From contig JAHDHH010000010.1 of NCBI GenBank assembly GCA_020631405.1, positions 1 through 64,000 on the forward strand: a stretch of DNA of 64,000 nt, written 5' to 3'. The stretch is from Saprospiraceae bacterium. GTDB lineage: Bacteria > Bacteroidota > Bacteroidia > Chitinophagales > Saprospiraceae. Below, piece by piece: positions 20,656 to 29,758 of the stretch. The translations under genes and the position numbers were made by a program. The notes under the pieces were generated by a model, which made no database searches, was not told the DNA's origin, and saw nothing but the letters and a program-made list of their open reading frames with translations. Each line of letters begins with the position of its first letter. Positions within the stretch are counted from its first letter, which is position 1.

Positions 20656-21537
20656 TTATGATCTTGGATGCGAAGACCTATATGCTTTTTTTAATGCACC
20701 TAGCGAAGAATGAGTATAGATTTGAGTAGCTGCAAGGGAATTGTGTCCAAGCAAATCCTTAATTGCATTAATCTGAGCCCCATTATCTGATAGCAATGTC
20801 GCAAAAGTATGTCTAAGTACGTGAGGTGACTTCTTTGATATAGTCTGAACCTCTGACAAACTGGTCTTTACCAAATTATACACGAATTTAGGATAAAGTT
20901 TGTTTCCGTTCTCTAATAGAAACAAATGATTTGTCTGAATTTGCTCTAATGATCCTCTGAGATTGATGTAAGTGTCAAACTTTTCGAGCAATCTCTCATT
21001 TAGGGGTAGCTTTCTTTGCTTATTTCCCTTTCCAGTGATCACAAGGTGCTTGCCAATCGTATTCACATCCCCTACCAATATATTAATCAACTCAGACCTT
21101 CTTAGCCCTAAAGAGATAAAACACATCAAAATAAGATGGTTTCTAAACGAGACAAAGTCTGAAGGATCAACTACCCTATCTAATAACAGCGTGGTCTCTT
21201 CTTGTTTAACATAATTAGGCAACCTTTTAGGAATCTTGGGTGCCACAACATTTAGCGAAGGATTAGTTTCTATATATCCTTTCTTTCGAAGAAACTTAAA
21301 GTATGACCGAATACTTGATATCTTCCGGTTGACTGACTTTTCCGTGATAGCATTCCTCATTAATTCAACTATGTAAGATCTGATATGTATATGCTTTACC
21401 AAAGTCAAATCTTCAATATTGAAACTCTCTGTTAGATAATCTACAAAAAGATGGATATCTTTGGAATATGCTAAAATGGTATGTTCCGAATATCGTTTTT
21501 GATGCTTGATATAATCTAGAAAATTTTCAATATACAT
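20656..21537 (-). CDS. xerC: Tyrosine recombinase of the XerC/XerD type
   Basis: Site-specific recombinase of 293 residues, the usual Xer length. The N-terminal SAM-like core-binding domain spans about residues 1-85 and the catalytic domain about 105-290. The catalytic set is complete: Arg146 (GLRRSEL), Lys170 (GKGNKQRKLP), His239 and Arg242 in HVLRH, His265 (LLGHNS) and the nucleophile Tyr274. In Bacteroidota a housekeeping Xer gene often lies next to this tRNA-tuf cluster, usually with a hibernation-factor gene between them; none is present here. The context argues for chromosome-dimer resolution rather than a mobile-element integrase. XerC versus XerD cannot be settled from sequence. Confidence 0.85.
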   Translation of the reverse strand: MYIENFLDYIKHQKRYSEHTILAYSKDIHLFVDYLTESFNIEDLTLVKHIHIRSYIVELMRNAITEKSVNRKISSIRSYFKFLRKKGYIETNPSLNVVAPKIPKRLPNYVKQEETTLLLDRVVDPSDFVSFRNHLILMCFISLGLRRSELINILVGDVNTIGKHLVITGKGNKQRKLPLNERLLEKFDTYINLRGSLEQIQTNHLFLLENGNKLYPKFVYNLVKTSLSEVQTISKKSPHVLRHTFATLLSDNGAQINAIKDLLGHNSLAATQIYTHSSLGALKKAYRSSHPRS

Positions 21538-21541
21538 ATTA

Positions 21542-21549
21542 CAAATATA
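21542..21549 (-). promoter_or_regulatory. Candidate -7 box immediately upstream of the xer gene
   Basis: The minus strand reads TATATTTG, ending only 4 bases before the xer start codon. If used, the transcript would begin at or next to the ATG and be essentially leaderless. The surrounding sequence is almost pure A/T, so chance occurrence is quite possible. Confidence 0.3.
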
Positions 21550-21579
21550 ATTAATATATTAAAGAATACAGCAGGAATC

Positions 21580-24500
21580 ATGATCTCCATAGTTTTCTGC
21601 TTTTATTTGACTCCGTCCATTGGTCAAGATCTTCTGTTTGAGGAAAGTCAAATCCTACTTAATCACAGTCATCTAGGAGCTGGAGGAGGAGGTCTAAGTA
21701 CAATTGATTTTAATAGGGATGGTTATGATGACTTATCCCTAGCAGGAAGTAAGGGAAAGCAGAGCCAATTTTATATCAACACACAAGGCAATCTACAAGA
21801 TACACTATTAACTGGGGTAAATAATGTTGATGAAGTGAAGCAATTACTCTGGATTGATATTGACAATGATGGTGACTATGATCTATTCCTGACTTGTAAA
21901 GAGTCTCAAAATAAACTGTACATCAACCAAGGCGAATTAGTATTCGAAGAGGCCTTACTGAATTATGGTTTAGGGCAACCTCAAAAAAATAATTTTGGAG
22001 CAGCGTTCTTAGATATTGATAGAGATGGCTTCCTTGATTTATACTATGCTGAGCGACCATACACTAACTTATCAGGAGACAATCATTTTCGATTATACAA
22101 AAACAACTCAGGCAAACATTTTACTGAGGTCACATCACAGTACGCATGTGGAGATAAGGGCAAGCGGCCATTTGGCACTTTAGTTATTGATGCCAATAAA
22201 GACTTATACCCAGATATTTTGAATGCCCATGACAGAGGAAATGGAAACAGTCTATTCGTAAACGAACATGGGAAGCTTTACAGAGATATTTCAATAGAGT
22301 CAAATATTTGCATTGACATTGACGCAATGGGTATGACTAGTACTGACCTCAACAAGGATGGCTTTGAAGATATCTACATATCGAATATCGACACAGGCAA
22401 TAAATTATACCTATCTAATCAGAGTGACTCAATCCTTTCATTTACCGAGCAAGCAGAATCTTATGGTCTTGTTCATAATAAGTTGGGATGGAGTACTCAA
22501 TTTTTTGATGCAAATAATGATGGAAGAGATGAGCTCTACATTGTTCATGCCGCAACTGCAGCAGAGCATAGTAACGTCCTCTACCAATCTAATGCTGACT
22601 CCAATTATACTCCACACTTGATAATTGGTGATACCTTGAGTAATTTTTCTTCAGGTACGATGGACCTAGACAATGACCAAAGGTTAGACATTATTAATGC
22701 CGGTGTTTATGGTGATCAAAGTAAACTCTATATCAATAAATCAGAGCAAGGCAATGTCATTTCAATCTCATTGCGTGGCAAATACAGCAATATTGACGGC
22801 ATAGGGTCTTGGATTACAATACATCAGGATAGCAAAAAGGCGACATCTTACACAAGGTCATGTGAGGGTTTTCTTACTCAATTATCAAACAAACATCATT
22901 TTGGTCTTAGCTCTAGTGAGCAAATAGATAGCATCGTGGTTTGGTGGCCTACGGGTCATACTGATAGACTCTACAATATTACACCTAACCAACATCTTGA
23001 AATTATTGAAGGGAGTACAAGTCAAGGCGTAATTACTGTTGATCAAGAGGTAGAGCATCTCTATGTTGCTAATAAGCTCTTTACAGATGTTACCTCAACC
23101 ATGCAGATTAATCATTTTGTATACCATTCTTCATTTCATGGAGGAGGATGTGCCTTCTTTGACAGTGACAATGATGGAGATGACGACTTGTATGTTATTG
23201 GTGGTTTAAATGCAGATAAATTGTATGTGAATAATGATTCTATTTTTGAGGAAGATGGATTCTTCTCAGGGATAGGAATTACCAATAGTTTTTATACAAC
23301 TGGAGTTTCTCCTGGAGATTTCAACAACGACGGTCTAGAAGATCTATTTGTCACTACTAATGGGAGTGATTCATTGAGTCGCAAAAACCTATTATTAGTA
23401 AATCTAGGCAATAATACATTTCAAGATGTTTGGTCATTTGTTGATACAATAGGATACTCTTTTGGAGCTTCACTCTTTGATTTTAATTTAGATGGACTAC
23501 TTGACATTGTAGTGATGAACTATGTACAGAGCCCTAAATTCGTCTACGATGAAGATGGCCAAATTATAGGATACGATCATACTTGCTACCAAAATACCAT
23601 CTATGAAAACTTAGGAAACTTTCAATTTAAACTAGCAAATGGTGATCTGCTCCCAAGTGGTGAAGGTGGGTGCAGTCTGGCGTCTCTCGCTAGTGATTAT
23701 GACAAAGATGGTGACACCGACTTAATAGAAGTTAATGACTTTGGCTCAGATGTTCAGCCAAATAGATTATTGACCAACAATTATCCGGAGCGACAATTCT
23801 TGTCCAATGGAGACTTAATGAATTTTGAGGATGGAATCTATGGCATGGGAATCAGTGGTAGTGACATAGACAATGACCTTGACATTGATTACTACATTAC
23901 CAACTTCGGTAAAAATATATTAAAACTCAATCATAATGGGGTCTTCGACAATGGGCATGACAGCTTGAATATTTATAGCGAGCTCAACAGCCAAGATACT
24001 TCATTGCAGAGCTTAAGTATCAGCTGGGGAGTGATCTCTCAAGACTTTGACAATAATGGCCACAGTGACTTATTAATAGGCAATGGCTATGTTCCCAGCC
24101 CCAATTTCATCCCAGGCAAACAATTAGATCATGATAGGCTTTACATGAATCAAGGAGAACTCAATTTTGTAGAGCCAAATACTTTTGACAGTGGTATTGA
24201 TAATCTTTATTCAACTCGAGGAATTGCATCATCTGATTTTGACAATGATGGAGACGTTGACTTCTTTGCTAATGTCATGAGAATACCTGTGCATCAATCT
24301 GGAATCAATTCAAAGCTCTATCGAAATAATGGACAAGGTGACAAGAATTATATTCAGGTGAAGCTCACAGGAAGCGTCTCAAATAATAGTGCCTGCGGGG
24401 CTAAAATTGAAATTTACGCTAAGCAGCACCATTCTATCCAAGAGATACACTGTGGTAGCAGTTTTGCTTCATCGAATTCTAAGGTTATTCATTTTGGACT

Positions 24501-25002
24501 AGATACTATAAAAGTTGTAGATAGCATCAAAATCTACTGGCCATCAAAACACTACAATACCGAAACACTAGTCAATCCAAACATTAATACTAGGCACTAC
24601 GTAGTCGAAGACGATTCTTTCTTGAATGAGGAAGAAGAAGAAGAAGAAGAAGAAGAAGAATTTAGTGATGGTGGCATTATGGCTCAACTTCCAATAATCA
24701 AGTCGGATGCCTTACTTCGAGAAAGTACTAAAGAATCACAGTCTAGTGAAAGTCATCTGATATTCCCCAACCCAACTACAAATAACCAATTGACTATAAT
24801 GTCTGAGAGTCAAATAGAAGGTTTTGGGCTGTTATCCCCGAGTGGCAAGGATTTGGCTGCAGATATCACTCAAATGGCCACGCAAGAGAATAACTACCTC
24901 TATCACGTCTCTATTGACCTTCCTTCTGGTATATACTTTGTTCGGTATCGAGTAGGAGGGCAATATCATACACACAGGATTGTGATAATCAATCACAAAT
25001 AA
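21580..25002 (+). CDS. Secreted FG-GAP/VCBS-repeat protein with two ASPIC/UnbV domains and a T9SS type-A sorting domain (CRTAC1-like)
   Basis: Exported protein of 1140 residues of unknown biochemical role. A short signal peptide ends near PSIGQ. At least eleven FG-GAP/VCBS units follow, each with a calcium-binding-like loop (DFNRDGYDD, DIDNDGDYD, DSDNDGDDD, DFDNDGDVD and others), predicting a beta-propeller surface protein. Two ASPIC/UnbV-type domains occur at about residues 395-480 and 925-1005 (GIGSWITI...VVWWPTGH and CGAKIEI...IKIYWPSKH), so the protein looks like a tandem duplication of a propeller-UnbV unit. A run of 11 Glu (about 1017-1027) precedes a C-terminal sorting domain (FPNPTTNN...LPSGIYFVRY). 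The last 14 bases overlap the convergent sulfotransferase-like gene. Confidence 0.85.
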   Translation: MISIVFCFYLTPSIGQDLLFEESQILLNHSHLGAGGGGLSTIDFNRDGYDDLSLAGSKGKQSQFYINTQGNLQDTLLTGVNNVDEVKQLLWIDIDNDGDYDLFLTCKESQNKLYINQGELVFEEALLNYGLGQPQKNNFGAAFLDIDRDGFLDLYYAERPYTNLSGDNHFRLYKNNSGKHFTEVTSQYACGDKGKRPFGTLVIDANKDLYPDILNAHDRGNGNSLFVNEHGKLYRDISIESNICIDIDAMGMTSTDLNKDGFEDIYISNIDTGNKLYLSNQSDSILSFTEQAESYGLVHNKLGWSTQFFDANNDGRDELYIVHAATAAEHSNVLYQSNADSNYTPHLIIGDTLSNFSSGTMDLDNDQRLDIINAGVYGDQSKLYINKSEQGNVISISLRGKYSNIDGIGSWITIHQDSKKATSYTRSCEGFLTQLSNKHHFGLSSSEQIDSIVVWWPTGHTDRLYNITPNQHLEIIEGSTSQGVITVDQEVEHLYVANKLFTDVTSTMQINHFVYHSSFHGGGCAFFDSDNDGDDDLYVIGGLNADKLYVNNDSIFEEDGFFSGIGITNSFYTTGVSPGDFNNDGLEDLFVTTNGSDSLSRKNLLLVNLGNNTFQDVWSFVDTIGYSFGASLFDFNLDGLLDIVVMNYVQSPKFVYDEDGQIIGYDHTCYQNTIYENLGNFQFKLANGDLLPSGEGGCSLASLASDYDKDGDTDLIEVNDFGSDVQPNRLLTNNYPERQFLSNGDLMNFEDGIYGMGISGSDIDNDLDIDYYITNFGKNILKLNHNGVFDNGHDSLNIYSELNSQDTSLQSLSISWGVISQDFDNNGHSDLLIGNGYVPSPNFIPGKQLDHDRLYMNQGELNFVEPNTFDSGIDNLYSTRGIASSDFDNDGDVDFFANVMRIPVHQSGINSKLYRNNGQGDKNYIQVKLTGSVSNNSACGAKIEIYAKQHHSIQEIHCGSSFASSNSKVIHFGLDTIKVVDSIKIYWPSKHYNTETLVNPNINTRHYVVEDDSFLNEEEEEEEEEEEFSDGGIMAQLPIIKSDALLRESTKESQSSESHLIFPNPTTNNQLTIMSESQIEGFGLLSPSGKDLAADITQMATQENNYLYHVSIDLPSGIYFVRYRVGGQYHTHRIVIINHK
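24628..24660 (+). repeat. (GAA)10 trinucleotide microsatellite inside a coding region
   Basis: One GAG followed by ten consecutive GAA codons encodes a run of 11 glutamates between the second UnbV domain and the sorting domain of the FG-GAP protein. Slippage by whole triplets would vary the acidic linker length without a frameshift. Confidence 0.95.
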
Positions 25003-26641
25003 TTGAACACTTGGTCATCCTTCCCGAGTTTATTTCTTTGAGAAGGTATATTCCTGAAGGTAGATTTGCGACAGATATCTTACATGGTAGATGTTGGACT
25101 ATTTGCGATAAAACCAATTGTCCACTGATGTTGTATAATTGCAGTATATCACCTTTCACTACCCCACTAGCTGTCAAATCATTAATTGAAGGGTTCGGAT
25201 AAACTGAAAGAGGTTCATAAGTCAGATCGGTAGCTATAACCGAAGAGACCACACAGTAGGATTTATCAGAGGACGACTCAATATATTCAAGGTTATCCAA
25301 TGGCACCTCTTTAAAAAAATCGTAAGCATACTTCTTAGCTTGAAAAGTAAAATTTTCACTTAGACTCAACTCTTCACCTTGCTCTATTGGAAATCCATTC
25401 CGCATTGGGACTAGATACTCCCAAACTAAATCTCCATTGTCAGTCACTTCGAATATTCTGCCTTGTCTTCCAGCACACATCAATACATTCCCGTTGGGTA
25501 ATAATTGTATAGAAGAAGCAGCAGTTGAAAAATTCTTGCTTGTATCCGGATGAGAATAAGTATCTGCAACCGTAAGTGGCAAATATTGGTTTGACAATGA
25601 GTCAAATGCGTAGGATTGGGTCGTCTGGTCAAAAACAGGTACAATACTATTGCCTAATGAGAGATTCTCTCCTACCCAATTATTATAAAAATATAGCTTC
25701 GTATCACTGCTATCTATGTCACTCCATGCCACATCATGTTGGAAGAAACTTTGCCGATCTTCTTGTGAACCTGACTGATATGCTTCTGGATTGCCCCATC
25801 TGTACAAAATGCTCCCACCTTTCATAGAATTGCCGCCAGTCTCTAAGGATGCTTCTAAAGAGGTGGTAGAATGATCTATAATATAGAATTCGTTCATATA
25901 CTTTGAACTAATTACAATCTGATCTAACCTTGGGTTGTAATCAATACTGTTACAATGCAGCCAATCTTGTCTACCAGCGCTATATTTCTGATAATTGATA
26001 TCCAGTCTGTGTGGTTGTTCTCTGATAGATCCGTAGTTCATCTTGGTTGAATCAAAATCTTGAATCAGGTGATCCCAAGCATGCCATTCCCAAACAATCG
26101 AATCGTTAGTCGGATCTACCTCGAAAATAGCATCAGACCATATTTCTTTTTGTGGATTATTGATGGTATCAAATCCCATTTCAACGATTTCACTCAGTCT
26201 GTGTCTTTCCCATGCTATCATGATTACATTTCCACTTGGCAGCAGCTCAATATCATGATGCTGTCTGTATTGATCGTTTGCAAGCTTGTATTGCCAAAGT
26301 AATGTTCCATTCCAGTCATACTGCTCAATAAGTCCTCCTGCCCCGCCTGTACCAAGAGTCGGCTCTGTAAGTACTGCACCATTCAAGCTACAAACATAAA
26401 GGTTGCCTAGGCTATCAAGCAGGCTTTTACTTCCTGGTCTACTAGAGGGATCTAATTGCCAAGTATTTACTATCTCACCACAATTATTAATGAGAAAGAC
26501 TGTCGACTGCTGATTTGGATAAAACAACGTGAAGCCTTGATCAACTGCTTCATCATCAATCAATAAGGTCCCCACCGTCTGTTGGCTAACCAACGAGATC
26601 GAAGAAGAACAAAGCAATAATATAAAAACTCTATAAAGCAT
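24989..26641 (-). CDS. Arylsulfotransferase (ASST)-like secreted beta-propeller protein with T9SS sorting domain
   Basis: Exported protein of about 550 residues. The start at 26641 (MLYRVFILLL) puts a signal peptide first; 13 more upstream codons are open but would be translated from a terminator hairpin. The body resembles the ASST/arylsulfotransferase propeller family: repeated W-D/N-G-T-L-W type blades, a QHHDIELLPSGNVIMIAWE segment and a later FFQHDVAW and SIQLLPNGNVLMCAGR. Bacterial AssT uses an active-site His and moves sulfate between phenolic compounds; whether the catalytic residues are conserved here cannot be confirmed. The C-terminus (VYPNPS...NLPSGIYLLK) is a T9SS type-A signal. 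It follows the SusCD cluster on the same strand but behind a strong terminator. Confidence 0.72.
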   Translation of the reverse strand: MLYRVFILLLCSSSISLVSQQTVGTLLIDDEAVDQGFTLFYPNQQSTVFLINNCGEIVNTWQLDPSSRPGSKSLLDSLGNLYVCSLNGAVLTEPTLGTGGAGGLIEQYDWNGTLLWQYKLANDQYRQHHDIELLPSGNVIMIAWERHRLSEIVEMGFDTINNPQKEIWSDAIFEVDPTNDSIVWEWHAWDHLIQDFDSTKMNYGSIREQPHRLDINYQKYSAGRQDWLHCNSIDYNPRLDQIVISSKYMNEFYIIDHSTTSLEASLETGGNSMKGGSILYRWGNPEAYQSGSQEDRQSFFQHDVAWSDIDSSDTKLYFYNNWVGENLSLGNSIVPVFDQTTQSYAFDSLSNQYLPLTVADTYSHPDTSKNFSTAASSIQLLPNGNVLMCAGRQGRIFEVTDNGDLVWEYLVPMRNGFPIEQGEELSLSENFTFQAKKYAYDFFKEVPLDNLEYIESSSDKSYCVVSSVIATDLTYEPLSVYPNPSINDLTASGVVKGDILQLYNISGQLVLSQIVQHLPCKISVANLPSGIYLLKEINSGRMTKCSIICD

Positions 26642-26647
26642 AGATAT

Positions 26648-26677
26648 AAAAAAAGGGAAGGCGTAACACCTTCCCTT
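26648..26677 (-). terminator. Rho-independent terminator between the lipoprotein gene and the ASST-like gene
   Basis: A perfect 9-bp stem (AAGGGAAGG/CCTTCCCTT, 7-base loop; arms 26669-26677 and 26653-26661) is followed on the minus strand by seven T. It lies 23 bases after the stop of the lipoprotein gene and only 6 bases before the start codon of the ASST-like gene. Confidence 0.88.
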
Positions 26678-26700
26678 CATATGTATTGTAAACTAAAATT

Positions 26701-27624
26701 TTAGTTTGTCAAATCCGCTGGCCAATCTACGCCATCAGTTCTTGTTAATTGAACGTCAGCACCTTCGCCGTAATCATTACTCCAGTTGAAAGTTAATACA
26801 TTACCCTCTACTGATAGTGAGTTAATAGTATAAACCTCACCCCATTGAGATGCACCTTGAATAGTAATTGTACCATCAACATCAGAAATAGTAAGGTCTC
26901 CCATACCTGAACCGTTATTCGGCAAGCTACCCTGAGCATCTGTACCATAACATGAATAGTAAGCTCCGTGAGACATATCATCAAACTTTTCTTCAGCAGC
27001 AGAAGTAGTAAGTACTGTATAGTTACCATCTCCATTTGGATCAGTATGGTTTCTTACCCATTCAGCAGTACCTTCCCAAGTCTGACCTTCGCAGTCATCC
27101 CAGCCGTAACCGCCCATTTGGTTTGTAAGAGTTGTTAGACAACTAAATACGCCTGCAAGTGCAGACTTAAATATTGTTACCACTTCTACACCTACAGTTG
27201 CTCCTGCCTTATATTCTCCAGAAGAAGTAACTACTTCGCCAAATGAGAATGTAAATGCATCTCCAGGTGTCAATGCATCAGCACTAACTCCTGCAGCAGC
27301 CGCAGCTTCATTCATATTGAAGCTCTCCGTTGAAGGAAGACTAGAAATACTCTTAACTAATTGTGGAGCACCTCCATTGTATGATATATACATATTAACA
27401 GAAGATACAGCTTCACCATTGCTTGTGACATCAAATGCAATAGGTGTCAAATCAAGATCTGCAATATTGTATTCTGATCCAGTGATACCACTTACTCCAA
27501 TAGTTGCTCCAGCAACACCAAAGAGTGAATCTTCAGCTTTCTCAACAATAGGGTCTTCATTACAACCAACTGCGAAAAGCAAACCGAAGATTAAGCATAA
27601 ATTAAATATATTATTAATTTTCAT
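26701..27624 (-). CDS. Putative surface lipoprotein of unknown function in a SusCD cluster
   Basis: Lipoprotein of 307 residues with a type II signal peptide (FAVGC, acylated Cys near residue 21). The rest is beta-rich and low in charge, with an Ala-rich stretch (NEAAAAAG) near residue 110, a Cys/Trp-bearing middle (GGYGWDDCEGQTWEGTAEWV) and a C-terminal half resembling a small calycin- or lipocalin-like barrel (TWEGTAEW ... GDLTISDVDGTITIQG). Its place at the end of a SusC-SusD-unknown cluster suggests a SusE/SusF-like surface ligand-binding role, which is inference. A strong terminator closes the transcript after it. No family name is assigned with confidence. Confidence 0.7.
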   Translation of the reverse strand: MKINNIFNLCLIFGLLFAVGCNEDPIVEKAEDSLFGVAGATIGVSGITGSEYNIADLDLTPIAFDVTSNGEAVSSVNMYISYNGGAPQLVKSISSLPSTESFNMNEAAAAAGVSADALTPGDAFTFSFGEVVTSSGEYKAGATVGVEVVTIFKSALAGVFSCLTTLTNQMGGYGWDDCEGQTWEGTAEWVRNHTDPNGDGNYTVLTTSAAEEKFDDMSHGAYYSCYGTDAQGSLPNNGSGMGDLTISDVDGTITIQGASQWGEVYTINSLSVEGNVLTFNWSNDYGEGADVQLTRTDGVDWPADLTN

Positions 27625-27638
27625 TTTTAACTTAATTT

Positions 27639-28358
27639 TTAATTTTTGAAATTTGAAATCATTTTCTTGACTTCACTAATTTTATTTAAATTAATATTTT
27701 CTTTCTTGACATAAGCAACAAATTCCTGATTGCTCAGCTTACTCAAAATCTTATTGTTAGATCCCTTCAATTTCACTACTTCATCATCTACAATCAGGAC
27801 ATGTTCTGAGTTCTTTATGTATTTGTCATTGACATTTCCAACATCTATTGCAACATTATAACTTGCCTTTACGAGCTTTACAGAATGAAGCAATGCAAAT
27901 GTGGCGATGCTATTCGACTCGACAACCTCATAATAGTTACTAGACGAATTTTCAACATCAACTACTCTTACAAAATTTACAATTTCCACTTTACCAGTAT
28001 CCGTCAATTTGGTTGTATTAAATTGAGTAAATACTGAATTTGGCAACGTGAAATACTGCCCTTCAATTTGAACGACTAAAGTCTGATCTGAAACATTAAA
28101 CTTAAGAGGCAAGTCTGAAAGTACTTTACCATCAAAGAGCTTAATACTTCCATTAAACCATGCGTTATCCAAGTAAGGGCTTCCCTCTGCTTTATAATCT
28201 CTTAAGTCAAATGAATTTATCCCATATACTGACATCTGCTGTCGATTAGCCAGTAATGTAGGATTGTGTCTTAATGAAACTTCATTAATTGTCGATTGAC
28301 AAAATGAAATTTCATTAAGCACAAACAAAATTATTGATATAGTCAAGAATCTAATCAC
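27639..28358 (-). CDS. Exported protein of unknown function in a SusCD cluster
   Basis: A 239-residue protein with an N-terminal signal peptide (MIRFLTISII..., cleavage near SFCQS) and no lipobox. The mature part is mixed beta/alpha and Lys-rich at the end (KKENINLNKISEVKKMISNF). It contains an LKFNVSDQTLVVQIEGQYF stretch and looks soluble and periplasmic. The start codon is GTG and shares its G with the TAG stop of the upstream SusD gene (TAGTG), which implies translational coupling and a role tied to the SusCD complex. The next gene follows after 14 bases. I do not recognise the family. Confidence 0.75.
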   Translation of the reverse strand: MIRFLTISIILFVLNEISFCQSTINEVSLRHNPTLLANRQQMSVYGINSFDLRDYKAEGSPYLDNAWFNGSIKLFDGKVLSDLPLKFNVSDQTLVVQIEGQYFTLPNSVFTQFNTTKLTDTGKVEIVNFVRVVDVENSSSNYYEVVESNSIATFALLHSVKLVKASYNVAIDVGNVNDKYIKNSEHVLIVDDEVVKLKGSNNKILSKLSNQEFVAYVKKENINLNKISEVKKMISNFKN

Positions 28359-29734
28359 TATTGAAATGCCCAGACATCAACATTAAGTAATCCATCTCCA
28401 CCCTGTGCAGCTTTAGCAGCTTCTACATTAATAGAGTTAGTTGCAGATTCTGTATCGGCATATAAATATCTTCTAGGTATTTGACCACCTGGGTTCAATC
28501 CATTTGCTTCATTGTTCTGCGGCGTAATAGCCGGATATCCGGTTCTTCTATAATTAGACCAAGTCTCATGGAAGTTATAACCATAGTAAGCCTTATAAGC
28601 TTCAGTCATAATTACATTCAACGCATCTTCTGTAGACAACCCAGCTAAAGAACTATTTGCAGCAGCGTAAGCTCCTCCATCATCTAATCCAATCTGAGCC
28701 ATGGAAGCATTGATAGCTTCAGCTAATACTGCAGACGCATCCGAACCATTTCTTGTCATACATTCAGCTTGAATCATCTTCACTTCTACGTACGAGATAA
28801 GTGGTAAAGTAGCATCATTCTTAGACCAAGCTAAAGCACCTTGATTCCAAAAATCCCAAACACTTACGCTATCAGTTACAAAGTAAGACTCTGCTCTAGG
28901 ATCACCATCAAGCATAGCTGCAAAGTCAGGGTGAAAACCTAAAGTACCTGGTCTCTCACTTCCAAACTTAGCTAATGCGTGGTTTGCTGTCTGAGAAGAC
29001 TCAAATGTCAAATTCGGCTGTGCATCTAAGCTTGTAAATGCAGCTTGAACTGCAGACATTGCATTTGCGATGTCACCAGAATTCCTCTTAGAAGTATGCA
29101 TGTAAAATCTTGCTTTGAACGCTTGTGCTGTTGCAATCCAAGCTGCAGCATCACCATCAAAAACAAGGTCTCCTCCAGCATATCCAGTAGCTGAACCTAG
29201 GTCAGCTATTCCTGCATCAAGCATATCTTGAACAGCAATGTAAACACTCTCTTGACTGTCATAAGATGGCTGAGTTATAGCAATACCTTGTAATGCTTCA
29301 GTCATAGGAATATCACCGAAATATGATGTAGCAAGTCCATATTGGTTTGCCATTAGTATTTTGGCAACACCTGAATAGAATGATGCTTCTTCTACTTCAG
29401 CCTTTTCAATTATAGCTTGACATGCTCTTAGCGATCCTGCATATAATCCTGTATTCCAGAAATTATTCATTGCATTTTCAGAAATATTGTAATTTCCGTA
29501 GTCAATCTGCTGAGCATCAAGACCTTGAAATTGCTTCATTATAAGTCCAGCAACTCTAGCTGGGTTAGTTCCTTCATTAAAGAAAGACTGTACTACTGCC
29601 TCAGGCAACATTAACCTTAGGTCTACCTCAGTAAGGCTATTTGGATCAGTATTGATCTCTTCTAATGTCTCACTACATGAGTTGAAAACAAAGGTTCCAA
29701 CTATAAGTAGCAATAAATATTTTAAATTATTCAT
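28358..29734 (-). CDS. SusD/RagB-family nutrient-binding outer-membrane lipoprotein
   Basis: Surface lipoprotein of 458 residues that caps a SusC channel. The signal peptide ends in a lipobox (VFNSC, Cys near residue 20), followed by the typical NTDPNSLTEVDLRLMLPEAV segment and helical TPR-like parts (FWNTGLYAGSLRACQAIIEKA). It belongs to the shorter SusD-like subgroup often linked to peptide or unknown substrates. It lies 24 bases after susC and its stop codon overlaps the GTG start of the next gene by one base. No glycoside hydrolase accompanies it, so the imported substrate is open. Confidence 0.93.
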   Translation of the reverse strand: MNNLKYLLLLIVGTFVFNSCSETLEEINTDPNSLTEVDLRLMLPEAVVQSFFNEGTNPARVAGLIMKQFQGLDAQQIDYGNYNISENAMNNFWNTGLYAGSLRACQAIIEKAEVEEASFYSGVAKILMANQYGLATSYFGDIPMTEALQGIAITQPSYDSQESVYIAVQDMLDAGIADLGSATGYAGGDLVFDGDAAAWIATAQAFKARFYMHTSKRNSGDIANAMSAVQAAFTSLDAQPNLTFESSQTANHALAKFGSERPGTLGFHPDFAAMLDGDPRAESYFVTDSVSVWDFWNQGALAWSKNDATLPLISYVEVKMIQAECMTRNGSDASAVLAEAINASMAQIGLDDGGAYAAANSSLAGLSTEDALNVIMTEAYKAYYGYNFHETWSNYRRTGYPAITPQNNEANGLNPGGQIPRRYLYADTESATNSINVEAAKAAQGGDGLLNVDVWAFQ

Positions 29735-29758
29735 TATGTATTACTTTTTAATTAATAG

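Noticed and set aside
20656-21537. Integrase marking a genomic island inserted at the tRNA cluster
   Set aside because: Length, motifs and the conserved Bacteroidota context fit housekeeping Xer. No att-like repeat of a tRNA 3' end and no phage or conjugation genes were seen.
27317-27649. Plus-strand open frame of 110 codons opposite the 307-aa lipoprotein gene
   Set aside because: The lipoprotein on the other strand has a convincing signal peptide and operon position; the antisense frame has neither.
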